Shown piece after piece: positions 50,115 through 58,776 of a stretch of DNA of 64,000 nucleotides. The notes below the pieces were generated by a model. That model worked only from the letters and a program-made list of their open reading frames with translations, was not told the DNA's origin and did no database searches. Position numbers and translations under genes: made by a program. Each line of letters opens with the position of its first letter. The first letter of the stretch is position 1. The stretch comes from an uncultured Pseudomonadales bacterium (GTDB lineage Bacteria; Pseudomonadota; Gammaproteobacteria; Pseudomonadales; Pseudohongiellaceae): positions 284,774-348,773 of the forward strand of contig CALSTS010000003.1 in assembly GCA_943789335.1 (NCBI GenBank). The letters are read 5' to 3'.

Positions 50115-51572
50115 TTATTCACTGGCAATTGACATCGTTGCCTCATCATCAGCATCCCAGCCACCACCCAAGGCTTGATAAAATCCTACCATTGAATTGA
50201 GCTGTTGGATTTTATTATTTAATACCGCTATACGCTGAGCAAACAAAGTGTTTTGTGCTGTTAACACGGTCTGAAAGTCAGCAACACCTTCAGCATAACG
50301 AACCTCTGCAAGCCGAAATGACTCTTCTGCTTGCGCCAGAAGACGTTGGGCAACTATACCTAACTCATCTAGCAATTGGATATTACTCAGTAGAACCTCG
50401 ACTTCATTGAATGCGCCTAAAACTGATCTACGATAGATGTTCAAGCTGTTTTCCAGAGCCAAGCGATTTTGGTCAAGATCTCGTTGTCGGGCACCGTTAT
50501 CTAAAAGAAGCTGACTTAAATTAGCGCTTAAATTAATAAGGGCATCCGGTGCGGAGAGTAAATCGCTCAATGATGAGCTTGAAGCATTGGCGCTGCCTGT
50601 TAAAGATATAGAAGGAAAGAAATTAAGACGGCTCAATTCAACCTGCACGGCGCTTCTTTGCAAATCAGCTTCTGCCTGTACCAGATCGGGACGTCGGCGT
50701 AATAAATCTGAAGGAATTCCAGGACGCAATGCAGGTACCAGAATATCTTCCAGACTGTCTCCATCAATATCAAATTCCTGTACTGTACGCCCCAGAATAA
50801 GCGCGAGTGAAGACAGTGCAGACAATTCATTTTGCTGCAAACTTTGGATATTAGTACGCTGCTGCTCTATGGCAATTTGTTGTTGCAGCGCATTAATTGG
50901 AACAACAACTCCAGCATCAACTCGGGCTTGTGTGATTTCTCCAATAGCTTCCGCATTCTCCAGATTTTGCTGCGCAGCTAAAATCTGATCACGAATTAGC
51001 AAGATTTGGAAATAAGCTGATGCAGCCGTTCCCAAGGTATTTAAAGCAGTATTGGCAACCTGAGCACGGCGCGATTGAAAATCAGCTAAAGCTCCTTCAA
51101 AGGTTGTCGGCTTGCTAATAATATCGGTATAAGTAAATGAACCTGTCAAATCAATTGGGCTATTAGGGCTGTTAACTGACTCTGATGCGCCTAAATTATC
51201 AGTATAAAGTGCACCAGTCCCAATTCTAACAGCAGGAATTGGCAATAAATTAAACCCGGCTTCTCGTAAAGCTATTTGTGCTGCTTCCAAATTGCGACGA
51301 TTATTTTGCAGATCAAGATTGTTCTGCTTAACCGATTGCACGATTGAATTAAGTTCATCATCTTGAAAATTTTCCCACCAGATTAATGTAGGCCAAACTT
51401 CTGCATCTTCAGCAAACGGACCAAGCCATTCCTCGGGAACGTCAGTGTCTGCTAACTCTGGAACATCAATAGAAACACAAGCACTTAAGCCTAAAGCAAG
51501 AACGCCAGTAAATAGATAATTTTTCATATTCTTGTATATGGTATTAATACTGTGTGTCTCTATCTGAGTCAT
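50115..51572 (-). CDS. NodT-family outer-membrane efflux lipoprotein
   Basis: TolC-like channel subunit of about 485 aa. A lipobox LSAC follows the hydrophobic stretch YLFTGVLALG. The rest has the two OEP repeats with heptad coiled coils (QNNLDLQNNRRNLEAAQ, VELSRLNFFPSISL). The start is uncertain: ATG at 51572 has GAGAAG five bases upstream but leaves 15 polar residues before the signal; ATG at 51527 gives a normal lipoprotein signal but has a weak site. The open frame also reaches a TTG at 51584. It follows macB by 20-80 bases and completes a tripartite exporter. Confidence 0.88.
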   Translation of the reverse strand: MTQIETHSINTIYKNMKNYLFTGVLALGLSACVSIDVPELADTDVPEEWLGPFAEDAEVWPTLIWWENFQDDELNSIVQSVKQNNLDLQNNRRNLEAAQIALREAGFNLLPIPAVRIGTGALYTDNLGASESVNSPNSPIDLTGSFTYTDIISKPTTFEGALADFQSRRAQVANTALNTLGTAASAYFQILLIRDQILAAQQNLENAEAIGEITQARVDAGVVVPINALQQQIAIEQQRTNIQSLQQNELSALSSLALILGRTVQEFDIDGDSLEDILVPALRPGIPSDLLRRRPDLVQAEADLQRSAVQVELSRLNFFPSISLTGSANASSSSLSDLLSAPDALINLSANLSQLLLDNGARQRDLDQNRLALENSLNIYRRSVLGAFNEVEVLLSNIQLLDELGIVAQRLLAQAEESFRLAEVRYAEGVADFQTVLTAQNTLFAQRIAVLNNKIQQLNSMVGFYQALGGGWDADDEATMSIASE

Positions 51573-51605
51573 GTTTCTTCTCAATTAATTCGATCGTCAA
51601 AATAT

Positions 51606-53648
51606 CTATTCATTAGCCAAGGCTACGACCGGGTCGAGTTGCGAGGCTTTTTTGGCCGGGGCAAACCCAAAAATCAAACCAGTGCTCACCGAACAGGTGA
51701 AAGCCAGCAACATCGGAGTGCTAGAAAAATAAATTGAAACGCCAAACCTCTGCAATATAAGACCAACCGCAACACCCAACGCAACGCCAATAACTCCACC
51801 GAAACAGGAAACTACAATGGCTTCGGCTAAAAACTGCGAAAGAATATCGCTTTGCCTTGCGCCAGTTGCCATACGCACACCTATCTCGCGAGTCCGCTCA
51901 GTCACAGAAACCAGCATAATATTCATAACGCCGATACCTCCAACCAACAGCGAAATTGCGGCCACCGAACCCAGCAATAAAGTAAAAGTTTTTTGAGATT
52001 CAGAAGCAGATTCCAACATGGAAGTGTTTTGATCAACACGCATGTCTTGTGTGCCATGTAATGCACTCAAATACTCAAGCATATTTTGTTCTGTCTGATC
52101 GACCAGTTCAATATCATCAACCAGCACCCTGATTTCATCAGCCTCAGCCTTTCCAAACACCCTAACTGCACCCGTTCTAAATGGAATATAAATAGCATCA
52201 TCAGGGTTATTAAAACCTTGTGCGCCTTTTGAGGTTAAAATTCCAATCACCTGAAAAGGAATATTGCCGATTAAAATGTATTCCCCGAGTGGATCCTGTC
52301 CATCGGGGAAAAGATCTGCTCGCGCTTCTGAACCAAGCACAGCAACACTGGTTATATCTTCACTATCTTGGTTAGTAAAAAAAACGCCTTGCGCTAGCGG
52401 CCATGACTCGACTTCCGGCATTTCTCCAGTAGTAGCAACGACAGAGGTTTGTGTATCATTTCTGCCAAAGCGAACTGATGAGTTACGACTTTGCATTTGT
52501 GGAATGGCTGCCAAGATATTTGGAACATTGCTTCCAACTGCCACTGCATCATCTAATGTCAGGGTTGATGGCATGCTACGAAAAGAACCTGGCAAACGTT
52601 CCGGCCGTATGGTTACAACATTAGTGCCTAATTGATTCATGATCTGAATAATATTCTGCTGAGCTCCTTCGCCAATAGCGAGCATGGCAACCACTGAAGA
52701 AACCCCAATCACAATACCCAATAAAGTCAGCATGGTACGGAAGATATTCGCCTTCAATGAACGAAATGCCATTCTGATTGCTTCACCCGTTCCTGCCATC
52801 ATTGAAGAAGCTTTTCGACTCATGAAGAGCTCGCGTAATTTAGCATTATTATTTGAGTCAACATTTTCCGGTTTAGGTCCTGAATCACTGACAATCTCTC
52901 CATCAAGAAATTCAATGCTGCGATCAGCATGGGCAGCAACTTCTTTATCATGTGTGATCAGAATTACCGTGTGACCCTTTTTAGCCAAATCCTCCAGAAG
53001 TTCCATTACTTCAATACCACTTTGAGTATCAAGTGCTCCCGTCGGCTCATCCGCTAGAATGATATTGCCTCCATTCATCATGGCTCTAGCGATAGAAACC
53101 CTCTGTTGTTGTCCACCTGACAACTGGGTAGGCCGATGATCCATGCGATCACCAAGCCCAAGTGCACTTAATAAGGATTCTGCTCGTATTTCACGTTCAT
53201 GCGCATTCAAGCCTGCATAAACCGCTGGCACCTGGACATTTTCTAGTGCCGATTCTGTTCCAAGCAAATTGTAATTTTGGAAAACAAAGCCAAAGGCTTC
53301 ACGTCGCAACCAGGCAAGTCCGTCAGCATCAAAACTTTCTATATCCCTGCCAGCAAACAAATACTTCCCTGCAGTCGGCCGATCCAGGCAGCCCAGAATA
53401 TTCATTAAAGTTGATTTTCCTGAACCAGACTGTCCAACAATGGCCAGAAATTCTCCCGGATAAATTTTTAAATCAATACCTCGTAATGCATGCACTTCAA
53501 CGCCGCCACCCGTAGTAAAGGTACGCATCACACCTTCTAGTTCTATTAGCGGAATCGCAATGCTTTTGCCCTGTTCTGCCGAGACATCTTCAGCTTGCCC
53601 AAATGACTCATTTGATCCTGCTGCGACATCAATTATAGAGGCAGTCAT
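51606..53648 (-). CDS. macB: MacB-like ABC transporter (ATPase fused to permease)
   Basis: 680 aa. ATPase domain at about residues 35-265: Walker A GQSGSGKS, signature LSGGQQQR, Walker B IILADEPT. Then a first transmembrane helix (about 305-325), a MacB periplasmic core domain (about 330-530) and three closing helices (about 557-580, 610-635, 645-665). This is the mechanotransmission-type exporter moving peptides, toxins or siderophores from the periplasm through a TolC-like channel. It begins 2 bases after the macA stop, and the outer-membrane gene follows. Confidence 0.93.
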   Translation of the reverse strand: MTASIIDVAAGSNESFGQAEDVSAEQGKSIAIPLIELEGVMRTFTTGGGVEVHALRGIDLKIYPGEFLAIVGQSGSGKSTLMNILGCLDRPTAGKYLFAGRDIESFDADGLAWLRREAFGFVFQNYNLLGTESALENVQVPAVYAGLNAHEREIRAESLLSALGLGDRMDHRPTQLSGGQQQRVSIARAMMNGGNIILADEPTGALDTQSGIEVMELLEDLAKKGHTVILITHDKEVAAHADRSIEFLDGEIVSDSGPKPENVDSNNNAKLRELFMSRKASSMMAGTGEAIRMAFRSLKANIFRTMLTLLGIVIGVSSVVAMLAIGEGAQQNIIQIMNQLGTNVVTIRPERLPGSFRSMPSTLTLDDAVAVGSNVPNILAAIPQMQSRNSSVRFGRNDTQTSVVATTGEMPEVESWPLAQGVFFTNQDSEDITSVAVLGSEARADLFPDGQDPLGEYILIGNIPFQVIGILTSKGAQGFNNPDDAIYIPFRTGAVRVFGKAEADEIRVLVDDIELVDQTEQNMLEYLSALHGTQDMRVDQNTSMLESASESQKTFTLLLGSVAAISLLVGGIGVMNIMLVSVTERTREIGVRMATGARQSDILSQFLAEAIVVSCFGGVIGVALGVAVGLILQRFGVSIYFSSTPMLLAFTCSVSTGLIFGFAPAKKASQLDPVVALANE

Positions 53649-53650
53649 GC

Positions 53651-55053
53651 TTATCTTCTTCCGCCTGGGATGCCTAGCGCAGATCTTAATTGGTCACGAT
53701 CGATACCATTTACATTTCCTTGTATGACTCCAGAGACCACGGATTCGCCTGCTTGCAAACCTGATATCACTTCTGCTGATACGCGACTGCTCAGGCCAAC
53801 AATGATTTCTTTGGTTTCAAGCGTGCCGTCATTCAATTGAACCTGGACAGTAGCTATACGGCTACCCGCTCCTCTATCATTCGTCAGCATCGCTGCTTGC
53901 CCTCCGCTTTGTACGAGTTGCGGGCCTGGGAAATTTGCGACCATCGTGCACGCTTCCAGGTAAGCGGCCATTAAATCCACCTCTGCGCTCCTCCGGCATT
54001 GGCCATAACTTCATTAAAGCCTGAACCTGCACTTGCTGGCCCACCTTCTAGAAAGGTCAGAGCTCCTATTGGAACGGTTAATACATTTCTAGCAGCTGAA
54101 GTAACAAAATAAATCTGTGCAGTCATTTCCGGTAATAAGGCCGAATCCTCATTTTCAATATCAAATAGGCCGGTATACAGCACAACGTTGTTGGTAATAG
54201 TCGGTTGTGGCAATATTTGTCTTAAGGTGCTGCTCCAACGCCGATTGCCTCCGCCAAGAGTCGTAAAGTAAACCTCCATACCATTACTAAGACTGCTTAT
54301 ATCCGCTTCTGATATTTCAGCTTCAACCGTCATTTGTGATAGGTCCGCGATAGTTAAGATGGTTGGCGCTTGCTGAACAGCATTTAAAGTCCTTCCTTCA
54401 GTCATGTTAACTGAGACAACTGTTCCAGAAATTGGCGCTACAATGCGCGTAAACGCTAGCTCTTGTTCTTCAATGTCTAGATTAGCGCGGCTCTGATCTA
54501 TCTGGCGTTGGGCCTGCGTTAGATTGGCCTGGGCAGCGGCCAGCTGATTCATTGCATTATCAAAATCTAGCTGACTAGTTGCATCAGCAGCCATTAAGCG
54601 GCGCTGACGATCAGCGTTTGCCTGTGCTAATTGCAAAGCAGAACTTCTGGATTCTAGTTGGGCTTCCTGCCCAGCCAGATTTGCCCGGCTGGACTCAACG
54701 CGTTGTTCTTGTTGATTGGCATATATTTCAGCCAGTAATTGTCCTTCTTCTACTTCATCCCCAGCTTCAACATATAGGTTTAATAATTGCCCAGAGACCT
54801 GAGCGCCGACTTCAACAATTTCAAAAGGTTTAAGACTTCCGGTAGCCGCAATAGTATTTTCAATGTCTCCAATCTGAACTGGCGTCAGCAAAGGCTGATT
54901 TTCAACAAGATCCTCATCATCATTTAGCCAATAATAACTAGCACCTGCGCCCAATATGACAACAATAAATAATCCTAACAGGCCTTTCTTACCTTTTTTT
55001 CTGCGCAGAGGAGCGAAGTTGTCCTCTGCATTATTAGCGCCATCAGAAGTCAT
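53651..55053 (-). pseudogene. macA: MacA-like periplasmic adaptor, frame broken in a linker
   Basis: Membrane-fusion protein for the macB exporter. The first part (53971-55053, 360 aa) has an N-terminal anchor (about 28-44), lipoyl halves, an Ala/Gln-rich coiled-coil hairpin and the beta-barrel with VLTVPIGALTF. It then stops at TAA after a Gly/Ala-rich linker. The membrane-proximal end (ATVQVQLNDG, SSRVSAEVISGLQAGESVV) continues in another frame to 53651. Either one base is missing near 53975-53985, or two are extra: the third frame between them encodes a plausible Gly/Arg-rich linker (RGGFNGRLPGS). Total corrected length about 466-467 aa. Confidence 0.85.
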
Positions 55054-55210
55054 ATTTTTCCTTTAATAACAGCATTTTATAATTAAAATCTAAATTTTAT
55101 TATCCAACAGACAAGAATACACTGTAAAAGTGGAAATAAAGAGAAACTTCATCCCTTACTGGATTTAGCTTTAACGTAGATTTAAGTAAAAGGTTTACAA
55201 AAAAATTGAC

Positions 55211-56179
55211 TTAGTTTTGGCAGATATTAATTAATTTTTCCAAAGCTTGTGATGCCTTGCCACTATCTATTGCCTGTGAGGCCTGTTGAACGCCTTCTTG
55301 TAAGTTTGAAACTTTGTCAGCCACTAATAAAGCAGCAGCAGCTCCGAAAATTACTATATCCCGATAAGAGTCTTTCTGGCCTTGAAGCAAGGCTCGTAAA
55401 CGTTCGGCATTATAGGAGGCTTCTCCGCCTTTGAGTTGTGCCAGTGTTGCCAGAGGCAGGCCCACATCCTCTGGGCTGATAGTTAGTTCTTTTATTTCTT
55501 TTCCGTTAACTTCACAGACATAGTTTTCACCTGTTGTACTTAATTCATCTAGACCATCTGCACCATGAACTACCCAGGCTTTCTCACAACCTAATTTAGC
55601 CAGCACCTCAGCCATAGGTTTTACCCATTCTTTACTGTAAACCCCTAACAAATAACGCTTCACCCCTGCCGGGTTGCATAGAGGTCCCAAAATATTAAAC
55701 ATGGTACGTATACCTAACTCCACCCGAACCGGGCCTACATACTTAAATGAACTATGATGACGTGGAGCAAGCATAAACCCAATATTGGCTTCAGTTATTG
55801 CTTGTTCAATTTTTTCTAGAGGCGCATCAAGGTTTATGCCCAGCTCTCCCAAGACATCTGCTGCACCGGACTTAGACGATAAAGCTCGATTGCCATGTTT
55901 GGCCACTGGCACTCCACATCCAGCGACAACAATTGCCGTTGCAGTTGAAATATTCAAAGTCCCTGTACCATCTCCTCCAGTACCAACAATATCCATAGCG
56001 TCTGCAGGTGCTTTAATTGCCAAGGCTTTAGCCCGTATCACATTCACTGCCGCGCTGAGTTCATCTACATTTTCACCACGCATGCGTAAAGCGACGAGAA
56101 AACCCGCAATCTGCGCAGACGTTGCGCCACCACTCATGACAATTTCAAAAGCTTCACTGGCTTCATCAAAACTTAACAC
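55211..56179 (-). CDS. trpD: Anthranilate phosphoribosyltransferase, frame disturbed at 5' end
   Basis: Second step of tryptophan synthesis. 322 aa from a GTG at 56179, with GTGGDG, KHGNRALSSKSG and the dimer/active-site region intact. About 20 N-terminal residues are missing: the upstream in-frame sequence reads LKPFIKKVSEKQ but has no start codon, while ATG 56237 encodes MTDTTNSLK one frame out. A single extra base around 56218-56230 would join them. The protein pattern (MLAPRHHSSFKYVGPVRVELG, YRDIVIFGAAAALLVA) resembles alphaproteobacterial TrpD and not the gammaproteobacterial type, suggesting transfer. No other trp gene is nearby. Confidence 0.9.
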   Translation of the reverse strand: MLSFDEASEAFEIVMSGGATSAQIAGFLVALRMRGENVDELSAAVNVIRAKALAIKAPADAMDIVGTGGDGTGTLNISTATAIVVAGCGVPVAKHGNRALSSKSGAADVLGELGINLDAPLEKIEQAITEANIGFMLAPRHHSSFKYVGPVRVELGIRTMFNILGPLCNPAGVKRYLLGVYSKEWVKPMAEVLAKLGCEKAWVVHGADGLDELSTTGENYVCEVNGKEIKELTISPEDVGLPLATLAQLKGGEASYNAERLRALLQGQKDSYRDIVIFGAAAALLVADKVSNLQEGVQQASQAIDSGKASQALEKLINICQN

Positions 56180-56310
56180 TTGTTTCTCTGAAACTTTTTT
56201 GATGAATGGTTTTAAGGCTGTTTGTAGTATCGGTCATTGCATTTGCTCAATTTGATATTTTTTTATTTTTCGTATTATCCGCAAACCTAAAATCTAAGGT
56301 CGAAAGCTTG

Positions 56311-56396
56311 CTTATGTTTTTAGTAACCGTTGTCAGCAGGGATGCTGACAACGAGCCGCCATGGATGGTTTTATGGCGAGTTACGAAAAACATAAG
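56311..56396. repeat. Nested palindromes able to form a three-way junction
   Basis: Outer arms 56311-56327 and 56380-56396 pair at 16 of 17 positions. Inside are two hairpins: a perfect 11-bp stem 56328-56338/56343-56353 with loop GGGA, and a 6-bp stem 56357-56362/56373-56378. It lies between trpD and folD and would be transcribed from folD towards trpD. Confidence 0.75.
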
Positions 56397-56410
56397 TAAA
56401 TTTTCGTAAC
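56380..56410. promoter_or_regulatory. Alternative hairpin overlapping the three-way element
   Basis: GTTACGAAAA (56380-56389) pairs perfectly with TTTTCGTAAC (56401-56410) across 11 bases. The same 56380-56389 arm also closes the three-way junction, so the two folds exclude each other, as in an attenuator. It starts 6 bases after the folD stop. No T run follows, so it is not a standard terminator. Confidence 0.5.
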
Positions 56411-56416
56411 AGAATT

Positions 56417-57310
56417 TTAATTTTTATTCTTACGCTCTGCTCTACGTTCTTGTGCCAACAAAGTATTCTGCATTAACGAGGCAATAGTCATCGGCCCAAC
56501 ACCACCTGGAACCGGCGTAATAAAACTGCATTTGTCTTTAACGTCTTCAAAATCCACATCACCTTTTAATGCAAAGCCTTTTGGTTTTGAGCTATCAGGG
56601 ACTCTACTGGTGCCTACATCAATAACAATGGCGCCCGTTTTTACCATGTCAGCTTTAACAAATTCAGGTTTTCCTATCGCCACTATTAATATGTCCGCAC
56701 TGGCACAGATTTCTTGCATGTTTTGTGTGCGGCTATGCACCATCGTGACCGTGCAATTTCCAGGTTCAGCATTGCGTGACATTAAAATAGACATGGGAGT
56801 ACCAACAATATTGCTTCGCCCTACTACCACGCAATGCATGCCTGAAGTCTTAATACCGTTCCTTTTTAACAATTCCAGAATGCCATTTGGTGTCGCTGAT
56901 ATATAAGTTGGTAAACCCAGCATCATACGTCCCAGGTTTTCAGGATGAAAACCATCAACATCTTTATCAGGATTAATCGCTTCTGTTATGGTGTTTTCGT
57001 CAATGTGCTTTGGCAAAGGAACCTGCACAATAAAACCATCCACTTCATCATTATTGTTCAGTTCATTAACTTTTTGCAGCAACTCTATTTCTGATGTTTC
57101 TTCTGGAAGGGTAATCAAGGTGGAATCGAAGCCCAGTTGTTCACAAGTAAGGACTTTATTATTGACATAAGTATGGCTACCACCATCATTGCCTACAATT
57201 ACTGCTGCGAGATGCGGGACCTTGCCATTTGCTGCTTTAATAGCAGCGACTTTTTCAGCAATCTCAGCTTTTAGTTGTTCAGAAGTTGCCTTGCCATCAA
57301 GTAACTGCAT
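56417..57310 (-). CDS. folD: Methylenetetrahydrofolate dehydrogenase/cyclohydrolase FolD (Bacteroidota-like)
   Basis: Bifunctional enzyme interconverting methylene-, methenyl- and formyl-tetrahydrofolate. 297 aa with [14 protein letters not shown] (active-site region with Tyr and Lys), [24 protein letters not shown] and [12 protein letters not shown]. The wording throughout (MQLLDGKAT start, [31 protein letters not shown]) matches Bacteroidota FolD and differs much from gammaproteobacterial FolD. It is therefore probably acquired. It is close to fhs (58.8 kb), the next enzyme in one-carbon metabolism, but on the opposite strand. Confidence 0.95.
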   Translation of the reverse strand: MQLLDGKATSEQLKAEIAEKVAAIKAANGKVPHLAAVIVGNDGGSHTYVNNKVLTCEQLGFDSTLITLPEETSEIELLQKVNELNNNDEVDGFIVQVPLPKHIDENTITEAINPDKDVDGFHPENLGRMMLGLPTYISATPNGILELLKRNGIKTSGMHCVVVGRSNIVGTPMSILMSRNAEPGNCTVTMVHSRTQNMQEICASADILIVAIGKPEFVKADMVKTGAIVIDVGTSRVPDSSKPKGFALKGDVDFEDVKDKCSFITPVPGGVGPMTIASLMQNTLLAQERRAERKNKN

Positions 57311-57364
57311 CTTATCCTTACCCCTATAAGAAAAGCAGGCATTCTACCCGATCAAGCAAAGCGA

Positions 57365-58618
57365 TCACAGAAAAAAACCAGGAGCAGTTACGCTTACGAT
57401 TTCTAGAATTGCAGCACGAGTTGCAGCATCCAGATGTGCATAATCAGTATGATCTTCATCTGCACTGAGTACCTGATATATGTTATCAACAAGATAAGTA
57501 TGTAAGACCTCGGGTAAGGCCGCAAAAGCATCCGTGTAGATTAAATAACTAAGAGGATATTTGAAAACACGCTGCTTTAAATCTAATTCTCGCAATGAAC
57601 GCGTGCTGTTATCGAAAGGACCTAAATTCTGAAAATATTCAGTGAAACCAGAAAGACCCTGTATTTGGTCACCCAAGGACGCTTCATTCTTCATAAAGAG
57701 AGCGTCCAAAACCGGCAAGGCAAATTCCGCTAATTTTTCAGCACTTACTGTCCCTTGTTCTGCCATTAACTGACGGTAATCCCAGGAGGCTTTGGTCATG
57801 GTATTTTGTACTTCAATCTGGTGTTGGATAACCAGCAAGGCAACTATATCACTGTGCCCTGTTAAGTAAGGACTGGTATCAACCCATTCTGTCAAATCAG
57901 CTTTATTGCCGTTAGCGAGTAAATCAATTTCACTCACAGAAGTGGCTCTACCTTCAAACATTAGATTGCCCATGGTTTCTTGTTCTCCATGAAGGCCCGT
58001 AACGTACCAACCTCCCCAGCGCTGATTTAAAGGAGTACTGTCTTGCATAATCACACTAACTTCATGCGAAGCAATCTCCCCATTACTGTCGACTAATCTA
58101 GAACTCATCATAAAACGTGGAGTTCCTCTGCCGGTATTACTCATAGTGTCATGACAACGTAAACATCGACTGGTTTGGCGGGTTAATTCCAATTCAGTTT
58201 CAGCTTCTTGCGGAATATCAAAAAATACTGGACCCAAGTTAGGATCCATTGAGGCTATTTCCAGTGTATTCGTATCCGGAATATATCCGATATAAACTTC
58301 ATCATTAAAATACAGTGCCCGAGGTGTTTCAGGCGCGACAAACCGACTCTTACGGGCTGTTTTGGAAAACACCAACAATTGAGAAGAATCATCAATGTTC
58401 AGAAGCGTTAATAAGGACTCGAGATAACCTCGTTCGCCGCGAAATTCAAGTTGTATTCGTCCAGCATCAATATCATCAAATAATAAACTGGCCGCATCAT
58501 AAGTTGCAGAATCCGCATAATTAATCGCAGGATAATCCCGATCATAAGGCAACTGAGCACTTGCAAGCGCTGGTAAAATAAATAAAATTAAAAATAGAGC
58601 CTTTCTAAACTTAAGCAT
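57365..58618 (-). CDS. Secreted single-haem CxxCH protein of unknown function
   Basis: 417 aa with a Sec signal (residues 1-21, ending ASA). One c-type haem motif, CLRCH, lies at 152-156, followed by HDTMSNTGRGTPRFMMSS, which could offer a Met ligand. The rest is unrecognised: a 130-residue N-terminal part, a central HEVSVIMQDSTPLNQRWGGWYVTG segment, and a helical C-terminal region. It may be a periplasmic electron carrier or haem enzyme. It lies between folD and fhs, about 55 bases from folD on the same strand. There is no partner redox gene nearby. Confidence 0.75.
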   Translation of the reverse strand: MLKFRKALFLILFILPALASAQLPYDRDYPAINYADSATYDAASLLFDDIDAGRIQLEFRGERGYLESLLTLLNIDDSSQLLVFSKTARKSRFVAPETPRALYFNDEVYIGYIPDTNTLEIASMDPNLGPVFFDIPQEAETELELTRQTSRCLRCHDTMSNTGRGTPRFMMSSRLVDSNGEIASHEVSVIMQDSTPLNQRWGGWYVTGLHGEQETMGNLMFEGRATSVSEIDLLANGNKADLTEWVDTSPYLTGHSDIVALLVIQHQIEVQNTMTKASWDYRQLMAEQGTVSAEKLAEFALPVLDALFMKNEASLGDQIQGLSGFTEYFQNLGPFDNSTRSLRELDLKQRVFKYPLSYLIYTDAFAALPEVLHTYLVDNIYQVLSADEDHTDYAHLDAATRAAILEIVSVTAPGFFL

Positions 58619-58776
58619 TATTCGCGCCTTTTCATCAGATAAAAAGATTATACAAAATTAAAAGCTTATTAACTGAACTGATGATCTTTTTTTGACTTAA
58701 ATTAAACTCTTAAAACTGCTAGAATCGCCGCCTTTACCAGCTCCAAGCTACAATAATCATCATAGCAGAGCCATCT

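Noticed and set aside
50587-50988. + strand frame of 133 codons opposite the NodT-type gene
   Set aside because: Ser/Arg/Cys-rich low-complexity product typical of an antisense shadow; the - strand gene has clear family motifs.
58692-58725. TTGACT and TAGAAT as a promoter for fhs
   Set aside because: The spacing is 22 bases, well outside the usual 16-18.
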